In this document: positions 1 through 8,080 of the stretch, one piece after another
Layout: each line of letters opens with the position of its first letter
Numbering within the stretch: the first letter of the stretch is position 1
DNA from: Davidsoniella eucalypti
Lineage: Eukaryota; Ascomycota; Sordariomycetes; Microascales; Ceratocystidaceae
DNA length: 15,823 bases
NCBI GenBank assembly: GCA_004009845.1
Contig: RMBW01000280.1
Coordinates: forward strand, 1-15,823
Direction of reading: 5' to 3'
Made by a program: the position numbers and the translations under genes
The notes under the pieces: generated by a model
Seen by the model: the letters and a program-made list of their open reading frames with translations, nothing else
Databases searched by the model: none
Told to the model about the DNA's origin: nothing

Positions 1-281
1 AAGAAAACAGGAGGGTCTGGTCTACGGACAGAAGTTCGAGGCAATGCCGTGTTGGCTGTGTATGCACTCTAAACCTCAATGCATGAATCGTTGTCACCAA
101 ATCGGAAAGGTGAGACTGTACATCAAGTCTAAGTTCATGCGGAGGTTCTGCGACTGTTTATTTTCGTAACCATCCAGTCGAAGCCTCAATGCATGAATCG
201 TTGTCACCAAAATTGGAAAGGTGAGACTGTACATCAAGTCTAAGCTTCATGCGGAGGGTCTGCGAGTGTTATTTCATAACA
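1..281 (-). repeat. Partial LTR of family G1 (cut by window edge)
   Basis: This segment matches the end of the G1 3' LTR (about 7910-8077) almost base for base, in the same orientation. Read on the minus strand it starts with TGTTATGAAATAACAC at 281, the same terminus as the other two G1 LTRs. It differs by an internal tandem duplication of period 110 bp: the block starting CCTCAATG at 74 restarts at 184. Immediately right of 281 lies LINE coding sequence rather than a polypurine tract. This LTR is therefore either a solo LTR or the 5' LTR of a minus-strand element whose body lies left of the window. The candidate 5-bp target duplication is CCATG at 282-286; its partner is outside the window. 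Confidence 0.8.
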
Positions 282-866
282 CCATGTCGGGATAGAAGGA
301 AATGAGATAGTGGATAAGCTTGCAAAGGAGGCTCTTTGAAAAAAGAGTATGCATCTCTATTGCAACCACTGGGTACATCAAGAAAAAATCAAGGAGAACA
401 TCTTCAAACTCTGGGACACACTGATCAACCGTGATATCGACAAACTGGGAATCACTATCGGTCTCTCGGGAAGACAGGAGTGAGTGATCTGAAACCGATT
501 GAAGGCAAGAAGAGGCTGACAACAACCTACTATCAACTTCTAACGGGAAAGGGCGCTTACCTGCCATACCTAAAGTCCATAGGCAAGGTATCGAACAACA
601 TGTGCCGACATTGTCAGCGGGCTATCGAAACTATTCAGCACTTGGTGTTGGAATGTGATAAGTGGCTTGTGCAAAGACAAGAGTTGAAAGAGGGATGTGA
701 TGGTGAGATAAAAATGAAAGATATATTTAGTAGGGCGAAGCACCAGCAAGCACTGTTAATATTCCTCAAAAAAACAGGAATAGGTGGAAGAGACTGGGGA
801 AAAGTTGAGGAAGTGACTAAACGAGGGTATTGCAAAGGAGGGCGGACCAGTCGCACTTCGAGATGA
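282..866 (+). pseudogene. Decayed 3' end of a Tad1-like LINE ORF2 (RNase H tail and CCHC motif)
   Basis: The plus strand first reads HVGIEGNEIVDKLAKEAL, the typical C-terminal part of the RNase H domain in fungal Tad1-type LINE polyproteins, then a TGA at about 337. A second frame, open to about 482, gives a lysine-rich stretch. A third frame, 480-866, gives 128 residues including LLTGKGAYLPYLKSIGK and a C-x2-C-x8-H-x4-C motif (CRHC...HLVLEC), the usual tail of these proteins. Two frame changes and one stop in under 600 bp show that it is dead. The reverse transcriptase and endonuclease parts are absent because an LTR abuts at 281. The family is recognised from motifs; Tad1 is an inference, and another RNase H-bearing LINE clade is possible. 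The GTG at 480 is only where the frame opens, not a real start. Confidence 0.75.
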
Positions 867-1031
867 TGAGTGGTGCTGTTGAGAGTCTTGGTGTGTTTGA
901 TTTTCTTTGATTTTGCGTTACGTTTCTACTTGTTTTCTGTAATGTTTTGTTGTTGGTATTGATTTATTCGTTGTTTCCTTTAAAATCTTCATAGCTCTAT
1001 AGCTCCATAAGATAAATGAATTAAAAAAAAA
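867..1031 (+). repeat. LINE 3' untranslated region and A-run
   Basis: The sequence follows the LINE stop codon and ends in an A-run at 1023-1031, as expected for the 3' end of a LINE inserted by target-primed reverse transcription. The last 40 bases before the A-run (985-1024) recur inverted at 1211-1250 with 37 of 40 matching, which marks them as a repeated element end. The terminal block holds an imperfect palindrome, ATAGCTCTATAGCTC. Confidence 0.65.
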
Positions 1032-1037
1032 CAATGT

Positions 1038-1335
1038 AAGAATACAGGAGATGGTAAAACTACTAATGTAATATTAGCATTTAGGTTAAAGATCGTAGAG
1101 GCCAAACATCAGCAATAGGTTGTTAGAAACGATTTAACAGACGATGGATTGTGTTATTGAATATAAAGATAAGAGTTTATTCGTTAATCAACATAGAAAG
1201 AAAAAGAAATTTAATTCATCAATCTTATAGAGCTATAGAGCTATGAAGATGTACATAGTAAGAGTTAAATAAGTCACAACTGCAAACTAGGCGATTGGGA
1301 AATGAATAATTAGTGACTGATATATAGTTCTTTAG
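1038..1335. repeat. Diverged AT-rich repeat, copy A (partner at 5450-5668)
   Basis: Several blocks are shared in the same order and orientation with 5450-5668: GAATAyAGGArATGGTAAA, AATAGkTTGTTAGAAA, GGATTGTGTTATTGA-like sequence, and GTCACAACTGCAArCTAGG followed by CGATTGGGAAATGA. Between the blocks, substitutions and indels are frequent, so the copies are old. Copy A is longer mainly because it carries the 52-bp LINE-tail insertion at 1201-1252. No coding capacity is visible and the parent element is not recognised. Confidence 0.6.
1201..1252 (-). mobile_element. 52-bp severely truncated LINE-tail insertion with target duplication
   Basis: Bases 1211-1250 are the reverse complement of the LINE 3' end at 985-1024 (37/40). 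They are flanked by near-identical 10-bp direct repeats, ACATAGAAAG at 1191-1200 and ACATAGTAAG at 1253-1262. The paralogous repeat at 5580-5589 has a single ACAGAGAAAG running straight into the downstream sequence, so it represents the empty site. A very short 5'-truncated LINE insertion fits. The odd point is the tail: on the insert's own strand it reads ATTTCTTTTT rather than an A-run. Confidence 0.6.
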
Positions 1336-2257
1336 ACAAGATTTTAAATGAAAGAACAAGTGTTATTTAATTATAGAAAATGAAGGTAGTAGAATTATAT
1401 TTTAATTACGTAATGTCATATTAGCAACTAGATGAGACATTTGGTAGTAATTCGATAAGTGAGATCGGAAAATAGGATATTATTGTAAGGGTTAGAAGGG
1501 TTATTGAGACGTAGAAGTATAAACAAAGATTAAAAACTCAAAACAAGGAAAACGATTACTGGTTAACAGAAATTGCTTTTGTGTAAGAAATAAACAGTGT
1601 ATGCTATAATTAAATTATAATGAGAACTTGGGAGGGTAAATTCATATAACGTCTTAAAGTAGATCTGAACTATCGTGTACATTGAAATGAGCATTTAATG
1701 GAAATGTAGTCACTAGATTTTACATAACTTGAAGGTGGATGTGGTATAAGTTGAAATATGACAGAAAGATTTATATATAGGTAAAGTTTCACATTTACTT
1801 TTGTAAAACTAGTAGTAGAATAATTAGCGATTTCTAGTGAAGAGATTGTCAGTCACATAAGATCGAAAGCTAAGTAATAGAACAATGTATTGTATCTATG
1901 CGTACATAATTCACTATGTATTCTCCGCTGTTGCTCAAGGGATAAAACAATAAATGCAGGACTGTTATTTATTTAAATTGGATTGGTTTTAGTACGAATG
2001 AAGTTCGCTGTTTTTGCGGCTATGATGGGTTTTTAGGGACTAATCACTATACTTTAACGATAACCATACTTGCCACAATCATTACTATCGAGCTACACCG
2101 CTACTTCCAAATAACCAGCCACAAAATAACCAGCCATATCAATAAGGTCAGGAAAAGTCTTTTCTATTTGTTTACTGAATAACTTACGACAGACTATAAT
2201 TTTGTTTATGTTAGTCTTCTTTTTTTTAGGAGTACACTTTACTCACATTACTTACTG
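1336..2257. other. AT-rich non-coding stretch
   Basis: No open reading frame here has convincing protein character, and no RNA gene is recognised. A 13-14-base near-tandem repeat, AAATAACCAGCCA, occurs twice at 2109-2137. The sequence is strongly AT-rich, like 4524-6897, and probably consists of old decayed repeats. Whether repeat-induced point mutation contributed cannot be judged without counting dinucleotides. Confidence 0.4.
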
Positions 2258-3115
2258 CCTAGGTATTATTCGGCGGCGTTGCGGGCGGAAACGTGCATAC
2301 ATTTCAGTCTGGGCACCCTTGTCCCTATTTTCAAAACGGTTCAGATCTAAACGGATCGGTGATTGGCCAAAATCTATTAATAAATAAGAATTTATCTATG
2401 ACTTTGCTTACTAATAAAAAAAAATTAAGTTTCAATTTTTTTAGTTTCAATTATTTTTTAACAAATAATTTTCTGAAGTTTTTAAAGTTTTTTCTTTTAA
2501 AAAAAAACTTTTTTTAGGAATCAAAAAAAATAGATTTTTTTTACTTTCGAGGTTTTTCCACAAATAACTTTCTAAAGGTTTTTTTTTCTTGCAATTATTT
2601 TCACAAAATAATCTTTTGAAAATTTTAAATTCTTTTAGAAAATCCCTTTATTCAATTTATAGGGAGCAAAATATAATTCAATTTTGCTATCAATTTTATT
2701 TATTTATTAATCTTGTTTAACAATAGAGCTATGACGATATCACTAAGAACGTGTTCGTGATATTTATAATTATAGATTATAATGTTTAGATCTACGGGGG
2801 AATTAGAAAGTTAATAATACTAACGAAGTATTTCATACTTTTGTGTAAAGTAGTAATGTGTATTCAGAATTCGTTAAAGCTTTGAGGTGTTTTTTTACAA
2901 ATATGTCGAGCATAAACGTGACGTCTAGCTTCAGGGAGGAAACTAACTAGCATGCCGTTTTTGAGTATTTTTTTTTCACTAAGCAGCACATAATATATGA
3001 ACGGTTCTTTAAAAGAACCGCAGCAGAACTGCTAGTATTTGGACACAAATAGGACTGCAATCAATTTACTGGATCAAACGCACTAGAAACGGCAAGTTAT
3101 AAGTACACCAAGGGC
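2258..3115. repeat. Repeat R, copy 1 (right end not defined)
   Basis: The stretch is nearly identical to 10627-11383 from CCTAGGTATTATTCGG at the left to AAGTACACCAAGGGC at the right. Copy 1 carries about 100 bp of T-rich sequence (about 2480-2577) that is missing in copy 2. It contains a perfect 9-bp-arm palindrome, CGGTTCTTT-A-AAAGAACCG, at 3002-3020. The left boundary is sharp in both copies. The right boundary of the shared block coincides with the G2 LTR in copy 2, so R probably continues past 3115, through 3142 and beyond the TRIM. The apparent ends resemble each other weakly when inverted (CCTAGGTATTATT against CCTTGGTGTACTT, 9/13), but this cannot be trusted because the right end is uncertain. 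No protein is encoded; it could be a non-autonomous DNA transposon or a piece of a larger element. Confidence 0.75.
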
Positions 3116-3142
3116 AGGTCTACATACTCATTAAGCATTAAG

Positions 3143-3321
3143 TGTAAGGGTCTAAGGCCCTGGTTGGTTCGGCTAAGCTTGATCTAAGCCTAAGCAAAAC
3201 GGTTATAAATAGGGACGTCTTCCCGCCGTTATTCCAACAGATAATAGTCCTTCTCTCCATCGGCCACAATCTAATCACCCTTTCTAAGATTGTTGGCCTC
3301 GTCCCTCCTTAGATCCTCTCA
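3143..3321 (+). repeat. 5' LTR of the TRIM
   Basis: This 179-bp LTR is identical to 4340-4518. It starts TGTAAGGGTC and ends CCTCTCA. It contains a TATA box, TATAAATAG, at 3204-3212 and, 55 bp after the start of that box, the sequence ATCGGCCACAA (3259-3269), which is complementary to the site just after the LTR. Confidence 0.92.
3204..3212 (+). promoter_or_regulatory. TATA box in the TRIM LTR
   Basis: TATAAATAG is present at the same place in the 3' LTR (4401-4409) and, on the minus strand, in the G2 LTR (11493-11501). Conservation between two otherwise diverged LTRs and the position in the first half of the LTR support a promoter role. Confidence 0.65.
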
Positions 3322-3334
3322 TTTTGTGGCCGAT
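3259..3334 (+). promoter_or_regulatory. Candidate self-priming pair: LTR segment 3259-3269 and primer site 3324-3334
   Basis: ATCGGCCACAA at 3259-3269 is exactly complementary, over 11 nt, to TTGTGGCCGAT at 3324-3334. The second site begins 2 bases after the 5' LTR end, where a primer-binding site belongs. The first lies 55 bp downstream of the TATA box, a plausible transcript 5' end in fungi. In Tf1 and sushi-type Ty3/gypsy elements, the first 11 or so bases of the RNA prime reverse transcription by pairing at this site (established for Tf1). An alternative is a tRNA primer: a TGG begins at 3327. Confidence 0.6.
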
Positions 3335-4339
3335 CAACCTTTAGATCGTCGACGTTTGACGCGATCACCCTTCGTTTCTGTTATTATACCTTCGTTTTTT
3401 GGTGATAATTACCCCTCTTTTTGGCGCTGTGAAAATGCCTTATCTTTATTTACCCGTCCTCTCTTTGTAATTGAGCCGACGTTTTCCCCCTGTTATGCCG
3501 CTGCTTACTGAAGAGGAGCCGTCAAGTACCCGTAAAACGATGCAAATCGTCGCGGAAGTAGTACCTCTGTAACGTCCTCTGAATTTAAGCCGACATTAAC
3601 CCTGGGATTACGCTGGTTCTCCGCAGAAATAGAGCCTGATGTAGACCTCTGTCATCCCGCTAAAATGGACCTGTATGAGTGCACACGCCTGTTGAAAGGG
3701 TGTCGATTGTACGCCCTGGGAACCAGCCCGGCTAAGTCGTAGTCGAACCGGAATAGACACAGAGTCTCCACAGCATACACCCTCCATTGCAGCCAACAGG
3801 CCATCTACTCCTGTACGACCCCGTTAGCCGTGCGCTAAGGTCGCTAGGATTTTCACACCCTTTTTTACATTTTTTGGGGGTGCATGCACCCTCTGTCCGG
3901 TCTTTCCGGGGGTCAACACGGACCCCCCATCCCACAGAATTGCATTTACCAAGCCCTGGAAACCCCTCGAATGCGCCCGACGGCGCCCCCTCTATTTTTA
4001 CACCGCCTTTTCAACCATTTTTCCTGCGACAGGCAGGGGGAAATGATGACACCATGTACCTCCAAGGCTTCCCGTACGCCCCGGGAACAGGCCCGGCTAA
4101 GTCGTGACCGGAAGCAGAAGGACTAGTACCTCTCGTGGTCGGATTGCACCCCCCCTGGGCGTCGCAGATGCAGAATATACACGCCCCGAGAGTCTCGGGC
4201 ACGCCGACAAGGATTAGGCAGGAATTTATTGATGTTGCAGTATTGGTTTCAGCGTACACGGGTTGTTTTATTGGTATTTGTAATTAGAAAAACACTAGTT
4301 AGGTTGTAGTTTTTTTCTGCCGGTGGAGGGGGAGGCTAT
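3322..4339 (+). other. TRIM internal region, no recognisable gag or pol
   Basis: The internal 1018 bp is more GC-rich than its surroundings. A short ATG frame at 3495-3572 encodes 25 residues beginning MPLLTEEEPSSTRKT and may be the remnant of a leader or gag start. A second, ATG-less frame from about 3533 to a TAG after AKS at about 3741 reads plausibly as protein but is unrecognised. A 32-bp direct repeat (3709-3740 and 4074-4105, 29/32 identical) ends both this frame and another at about 4107 with the residues PAKS and a stop. The last 30 bases or so before the polypurine tract resemble the G2 3' untranslated region. I assign no function. Confidence 0.5.
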
Positions 4340-4518
4340 TGTAAGGGTCTAAGGCCCTGGTTGGTTCGGCTAAGCTTGATCTAAGCCTAAGCAAAACGGT
4401 TATAAATAGGGACGTCTTCCCGCCGTTATTCCAACAGATAATAGTCCTTCTCTCCATCGGCCACAATCTAATCACCCTTTCTAAGATTGTTGGCCTCGTC
4501 CCTCCTTAGATCCTCTCA
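4340..4518 (+). repeat. 3' LTR of the TRIM
   Basis: This LTR is identical to 3143-3321. It is preceded by polypurine tract GGAGGGGGAGG (4325-4335) plus CTAT, and followed by target duplication TTAAG at 4519-4523. Confidence 0.92.
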
Positions 4519-4523
4519 TTAAG

Positions 4524-6897
4524 GGTAAAGTACAAGAATTTGTATTAGTCAGATACAGCAAGATGTAGAAAATGTTACCAAATATGTCAAGTACTATCAC
4601 AATAAACACTCAAGGCGATGTAGAAGAATATCCTAATTAAATATAAGATTGAAGACTTGGTTTTAAAAATAACATACTGACGGTAATTCTCCACAAAATG
4701 CAGACATATTGATTAAATAAAGTAATTCGTACTCATAGTATACTATATATCATTAGGATTTCTACTATACAAAGCAGGTATCTAGGTACGATAGAGAAAT
4801 AGAGCCAATTAAATTTAAAAGGATAGAGAGCCAAGCAAGGTAATATAACAAGCTGATTTAATATATTACCGGGCATTACAGCACAATTGGCAGGACAGAC
4901 ACCCACTTGCTATATCTATCTATATGATGATATTGAGTGCTATTGAAAAGGGAAATAAAATGAAAAGAATTCTAGAGAAAAACGACAGTATATATAAGTA
5001 TTACTATATATTTGAATTATGTTCTTTCGCTGTAAGTAGAATGACAAGACTAATATGGAACTTCAAATTACAAACAACTTTAGGTACTTATACCATTAGA
5101 ATAGCATGACATTGGGTGCTTGGGATTTAGAGTTTACATGATTGATAAAACAACAAGATAAGTAGTCGCAACTGGCACAGTTGGTATTTTAAAACCTACA
5201 TAGTAATCACTTTCTATGGTATTTGCAGGATATATTGATCACAAAATGATTCCCGATTTATAATAAGTTGAGATGGTCGGCAAAACATAAGAGCAAACAC
5301 CAAGTTTGTCGAGAAAATGCTCTATAAACATGTAAGAAGGACACTCGTAGTAAAATCAGGAATGATCAATGACTTACTGTAAGTTTTGTAGTTCTAACGG
5401 AATGTTGCATTTCAAGGGAAATGTAATAAGGTAAGACATAAAGATTGGGCAAGAATATAGGAAATGGTAAACTATCAAAGATTGTAGACCCCAAATACTA
5501 GCAATAGTTTGTTAGAAAATGGTTAATAAATACTGGGTTGTGTTATTGAGTATCGAGAGAAAATTACATTGGCTAATTAACAGAGAAAGAGTTATGAATG
5601 AGTCACAACTGCAAGCTAGGCGATTGGGAAATGATTGTATAATCAGTCACTGAAGTATAGTTCTCTACATAGTACAAATGTTGACTATTAAGTACATCAA
5701 AGAAATGAATGTGTTGTCGGCAAGTAAGGTATGACTATTCATTGAGTGACTCCAGCTCAGTAAGTATATGAATGTCAACCCTGCTGTAGCTATATATGTT
5801 AGATATAACAAACGCAAGCTATGACTTGATGCACTTAGCAATAAAATAGCTTATAGTTGGTAAGTAATATATCATTGCTTGTTGTACCACAAGTTGTTAA
5901 TATTGGAGTGAATAAAGTCCATTATTATGATAAGTCAAGTGGTAAATTCATTAGTGCTGGTAGATTTCAACTATGTCAAGATATTCCAATATCATTGACC
6001 ACTAAACATACCGAGTACACCAAGAAGAACTATGATGCACTAGCCATACTGTCTCTATAATTTCAAGCTTCCAATACAAGTTATCAGCTACATATGAAGC
6101 AAGGGTGTTCTATGTATGGAGTTCGAGATCTATCCACTGTAGATCGGGCCATTATCACTCGACTAGATTCTAGAAATTACATGGTATTTCATCTGTTCAG
6201 ACAATAGAGAAATCTTATTGTCAGAAAGAATATAATCATCATGATTACCTGGATCACAATGTGGAGATGGTGGCGAGTTGAAGTGGAATCATAATTATCA
6301 ACTATAAAGAGAAATATGGGAAATATGGCAATCGAAGTGTATCTTTTTTTTATGTCTCATGTTATTTGTATTGATATACCAAGTATCATATGACTAAAAC
6401 TTGATATCTTCTACATGTTATGTATAAATACTGTTGTTGTGGCGTGGAAGCTGAACTAATAAACGAAGATATGATTCTGGCATCAACTATGAAAGACGAT
6501 ACCAAGGAGAAGAAGGTTGCTTTTTTCTACAGTCGATAGGACAATTACACAACATATTCTGTGAAATGATGACTGTCTTTGAAGTTTATCTAGCTATGAA
6601 TGAAAATTCCCAACTTTGTAAGCAGTTTCAACCCGAGTCTAGGTACAGTTGTCTACAATTGCCTAAGTCTTGAATGCCATATCCATGAGCTAAAGTCTTT
6701 GATGCAAAGGATACAGTAATAACAACGATTACAAAGGTTTTCGAATGGCAAAAAAGTTATATAATGCATGCTGTCAATGCTATCTGTCAACTGCTTGCCT
6801 CGGGGATAGTAGAGAGCAAGACCGAAATACTTATTTACCTTTTTCACATGGAAATCTGTAGATATATAACTCAAGTTGAACCTCATATAGACTAAGC
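4524..6897. other. AT-rich non-coding stretch
   Basis: No gene is supported over about 2.4 kb. The longest frames, 4924-5109 (61 codons) and 5857-6060 (67 codons, opening at TTG), show no family motif and are of a length expected by chance in such sequence. The stretch includes the second copy of the old repeat (5450-5668). Its first part may continue repeat R beyond the TRIM, but nothing in the window proves this. Confidence 0.45.
5450..5668. repeat. Diverged AT-rich repeat, copy B (partner at 1038-1335)
   Basis: The blocks of copy A appear here in the same order, but without the LINE-tail insertion: ACAGAGAAAG at 5580-5589 passes directly into AGTTATGAATGAGTCACAAC. This makes it the empty-site reference for that insertion. 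It has no coding capacity. Confidence 0.6.
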
Positions 6898-6902
6898 GTT
6901 AG

Positions 6903-7368
6903 TGTTATGAAATAACACTCGCAGACTCTCCGCATGAGGCTTAGGGTTGATACACAGCCTCACCTTTCGACTCCGGTGGCAACAATTCCTGCATTGAGGC
7001 TAGACTTGATACACAGCCAACACAGCATTGCCTCGAACTTCTGTCCGTAGACCAGATCCTTCTGTTTTCTTCCTCTCTCGGTTTAACATAAATATCTTGC
7101 TTGTTTCTTCCTTTCCTGTTCTCTTCTTTCCTTTCCCCTCCAAGCTTACAACTCTCTGTGTACCTGACCTCCTAGTGCAACCTCCTCTTCTTGTTCCTGT
7201 TCTTGTTCTTATCTTTGCTCCTGCTCCTGTCCTGATCTAGTTCCACTTTACTTAATTTATTATTCTGTTTATTTCTGATATCCTGAAAACACCAAAATCA
7301 TCATCGCGTGACTACTCGCCTAGTGATCACTTGTTCCCCTTTGAACTCCTGCCTGCCCGTCCATTACA
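6903..7368 (+). repeat. Solo LTR of family G1
   Basis: This 466-bp sequence begins TGTTATGAAATAACAC and ends CCGTCCATTACA. It is flanked on both sides by the 5-bp target duplication GTTAG (6898-6902 and 7369-7373). It is a diverged inverted copy of the G1 3' LTR at 7563-8077. No internal region or second LTR sits between the duplications, so it is a solo LTR left by LTR-LTR recombination. It has one copy of the purine/pyrimidine minisatellite unit, where the G1 LTR has two. Confidence 0.88.
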
Positions 7369-7562
7369 GTTAGTCTTTCTCGTATGTTTTTAGTAACGTT
7401 AAGTATTTTGTTTCAGTGATAATTGACGACTTACGTTTCATTGCAAGTGTCTAGAGACTATATAGACATTTGTTGAGCTTAACACGTATGTTCATCAGTT
7501 GTTGTTGTGTGGCTGTAGTTCACCTTAGAGCTCTATAAATATTGTTTATTTCGCTTGTATAT
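7369..7562. other. 194-bp spacer between two inverted G1-family LTRs
   Basis: The sequence begins with the right GTTAG duplication of the solo LTR and ends with TATAT (7558-7562), the expected position of the target duplication of G1. It is AT-rich and contains no recognised feature. It forms the loop of the large inverted repeat 6903-8077. Confidence 0.5.
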
Positions 7563-8077
7563 TGTAAAGAACGGGCAGGCAGGAATTCAAAGGGAAACCA
7601 GTGATCACTGGGAGAGTAGTCACTCGAAGGTGGTTTTGGAGTTTTCAGGATAATAGAGTTACACAGAATAATAGATTAAGTAAATCGGGACTAAATCAGG
7701 ACAGGAGCCGGAGCGAAGATAGGAACAAGAGCGGGGACAAGAAGGTAAGAACAGGAGCAGGAGCAAAGATAAGAACAGGAACAGGAACAAGAAGAGGAGG
7801 TTGCACCAGTAGGTCAGGTACACAGGGAGTTGTAAGCTTGGAGGGGGAAGGCAAAAGGAGAACAGAAAAAAGATACAAGCAAGCTATATATGTTAACCCG
7901 AGAGAGAAAGAAACAGGAGAGTCTGGTCTACGGACAGAAGTTCGAGGCAATGCCGTGTTGGCTGTGTATGCACTCTAAACCTCAATGCATGAATCGTTGT
8001 CACCAAAATTGGAAAGGTGAGACTGTACATCAAGTCTAAGCTTCATGCGGAGGGTCTGCGAGTGTTATTTCATAACA
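7563..8077 (-). repeat. 3' LTR of gypsy element G1
   Basis: Read on the minus strand it starts TGTTATGAAATAACAC at 8077 and ends CCGTTCTTTACA at 7563, giving 515 bp. It lies directly after a polypurine tract (8081-8091) and the G1 pol stop codon. It contains a possible TATA motif (7884-7892, CATATATAG on the minus strand) and a purine-rich minisatellite on the plus strand (7700-7800) with a 49-bp period. The second unit accounts for its 49-bp excess over the solo LTR. Confidence 0.85.
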
Positions 8078-8080
8078 GTA

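Larger units (their letters stand above)
3143..4518 (+). mobile_element. Complete non-autonomous LTR element (TRIM-like)
   Basis: Two identical 179-bp direct repeats beginning TG and ending CA (3143-3321 and 4340-4518) enclose 1018 bp. The 5-bp target duplication TTAAG lies at 3138-3142 and 4519-4523. A polypurine tract, GGAGGGGGAGG, at 4325-4335 fixes the plus orientation. No gag or pol domain is recognisable inside. The LTR shares its TATA region, CCCGCCGT-ATTCCAACAGAT and a TCCwTCATCGG-like block with the LTR of G2 (11384-11561), and the sequence before the polypurine tract also matches G2. The element is therefore probably a deletion derivative or parasite of the G2 family that depends on its proteins. 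Identical LTRs imply recent insertion, or recent gene conversion. Confidence 0.92.

Noticed and set aside
2109..2137. CRISPR-like or satellite repeat (AAATAACCAGCCA twice)
   Set aside because: Only two short copies are present, with no spacers and no further units.
1336..2257. Repeat-induced point mutation as the cause of the AT-rich stretches
   Set aside because: It is plausible in fungi but not demonstrated. It needs dinucleotide counts and an aligned repeat family, and the neighbouring G1 and G2 coding frames show no flood of stop codons.
2202..2517. Small frames across the left part of repeat R
   Set aside because: The C-terminal parts are Phe/Lys/Asn runs from T- and A-rich sequence, and the frame is disrupted in the second R copy by the 100-bp deletion.
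3787..4107. 106-codon frame in the TRIM as a real gene
   Set aside because: No recognised domain, a competing frame of similar quality overlaps it at 3884-4126, and GC-rich sequence produces such frames by chance.
5857..6060. 67-codon frame with fairly normal amino acid composition
   Set aside because: It opens at TTG, has no recognisable family and no neighbours that would support a gene.
7028..7240. Proline- and leucine-rich small protein, also encoded inverted at 7696-7950
   Set aside because: Both frames lie inside LTRs and reflect the pyrimidine-rich minisatellite. The resemblance comes from LTR homology, not from selection on a protein.
6903..8077. A 1.2-kb foldback or MITE-type DNA transposon with about 470-bp terminal inverted repeats
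   Set aside because: Each arm is itself an LTR with TG/CA ends. The left one has its own GTTAG target duplication on both sides, and the right one follows a polypurine tract and gypsy pol. Two LTRs in opposite orientation explain it better.
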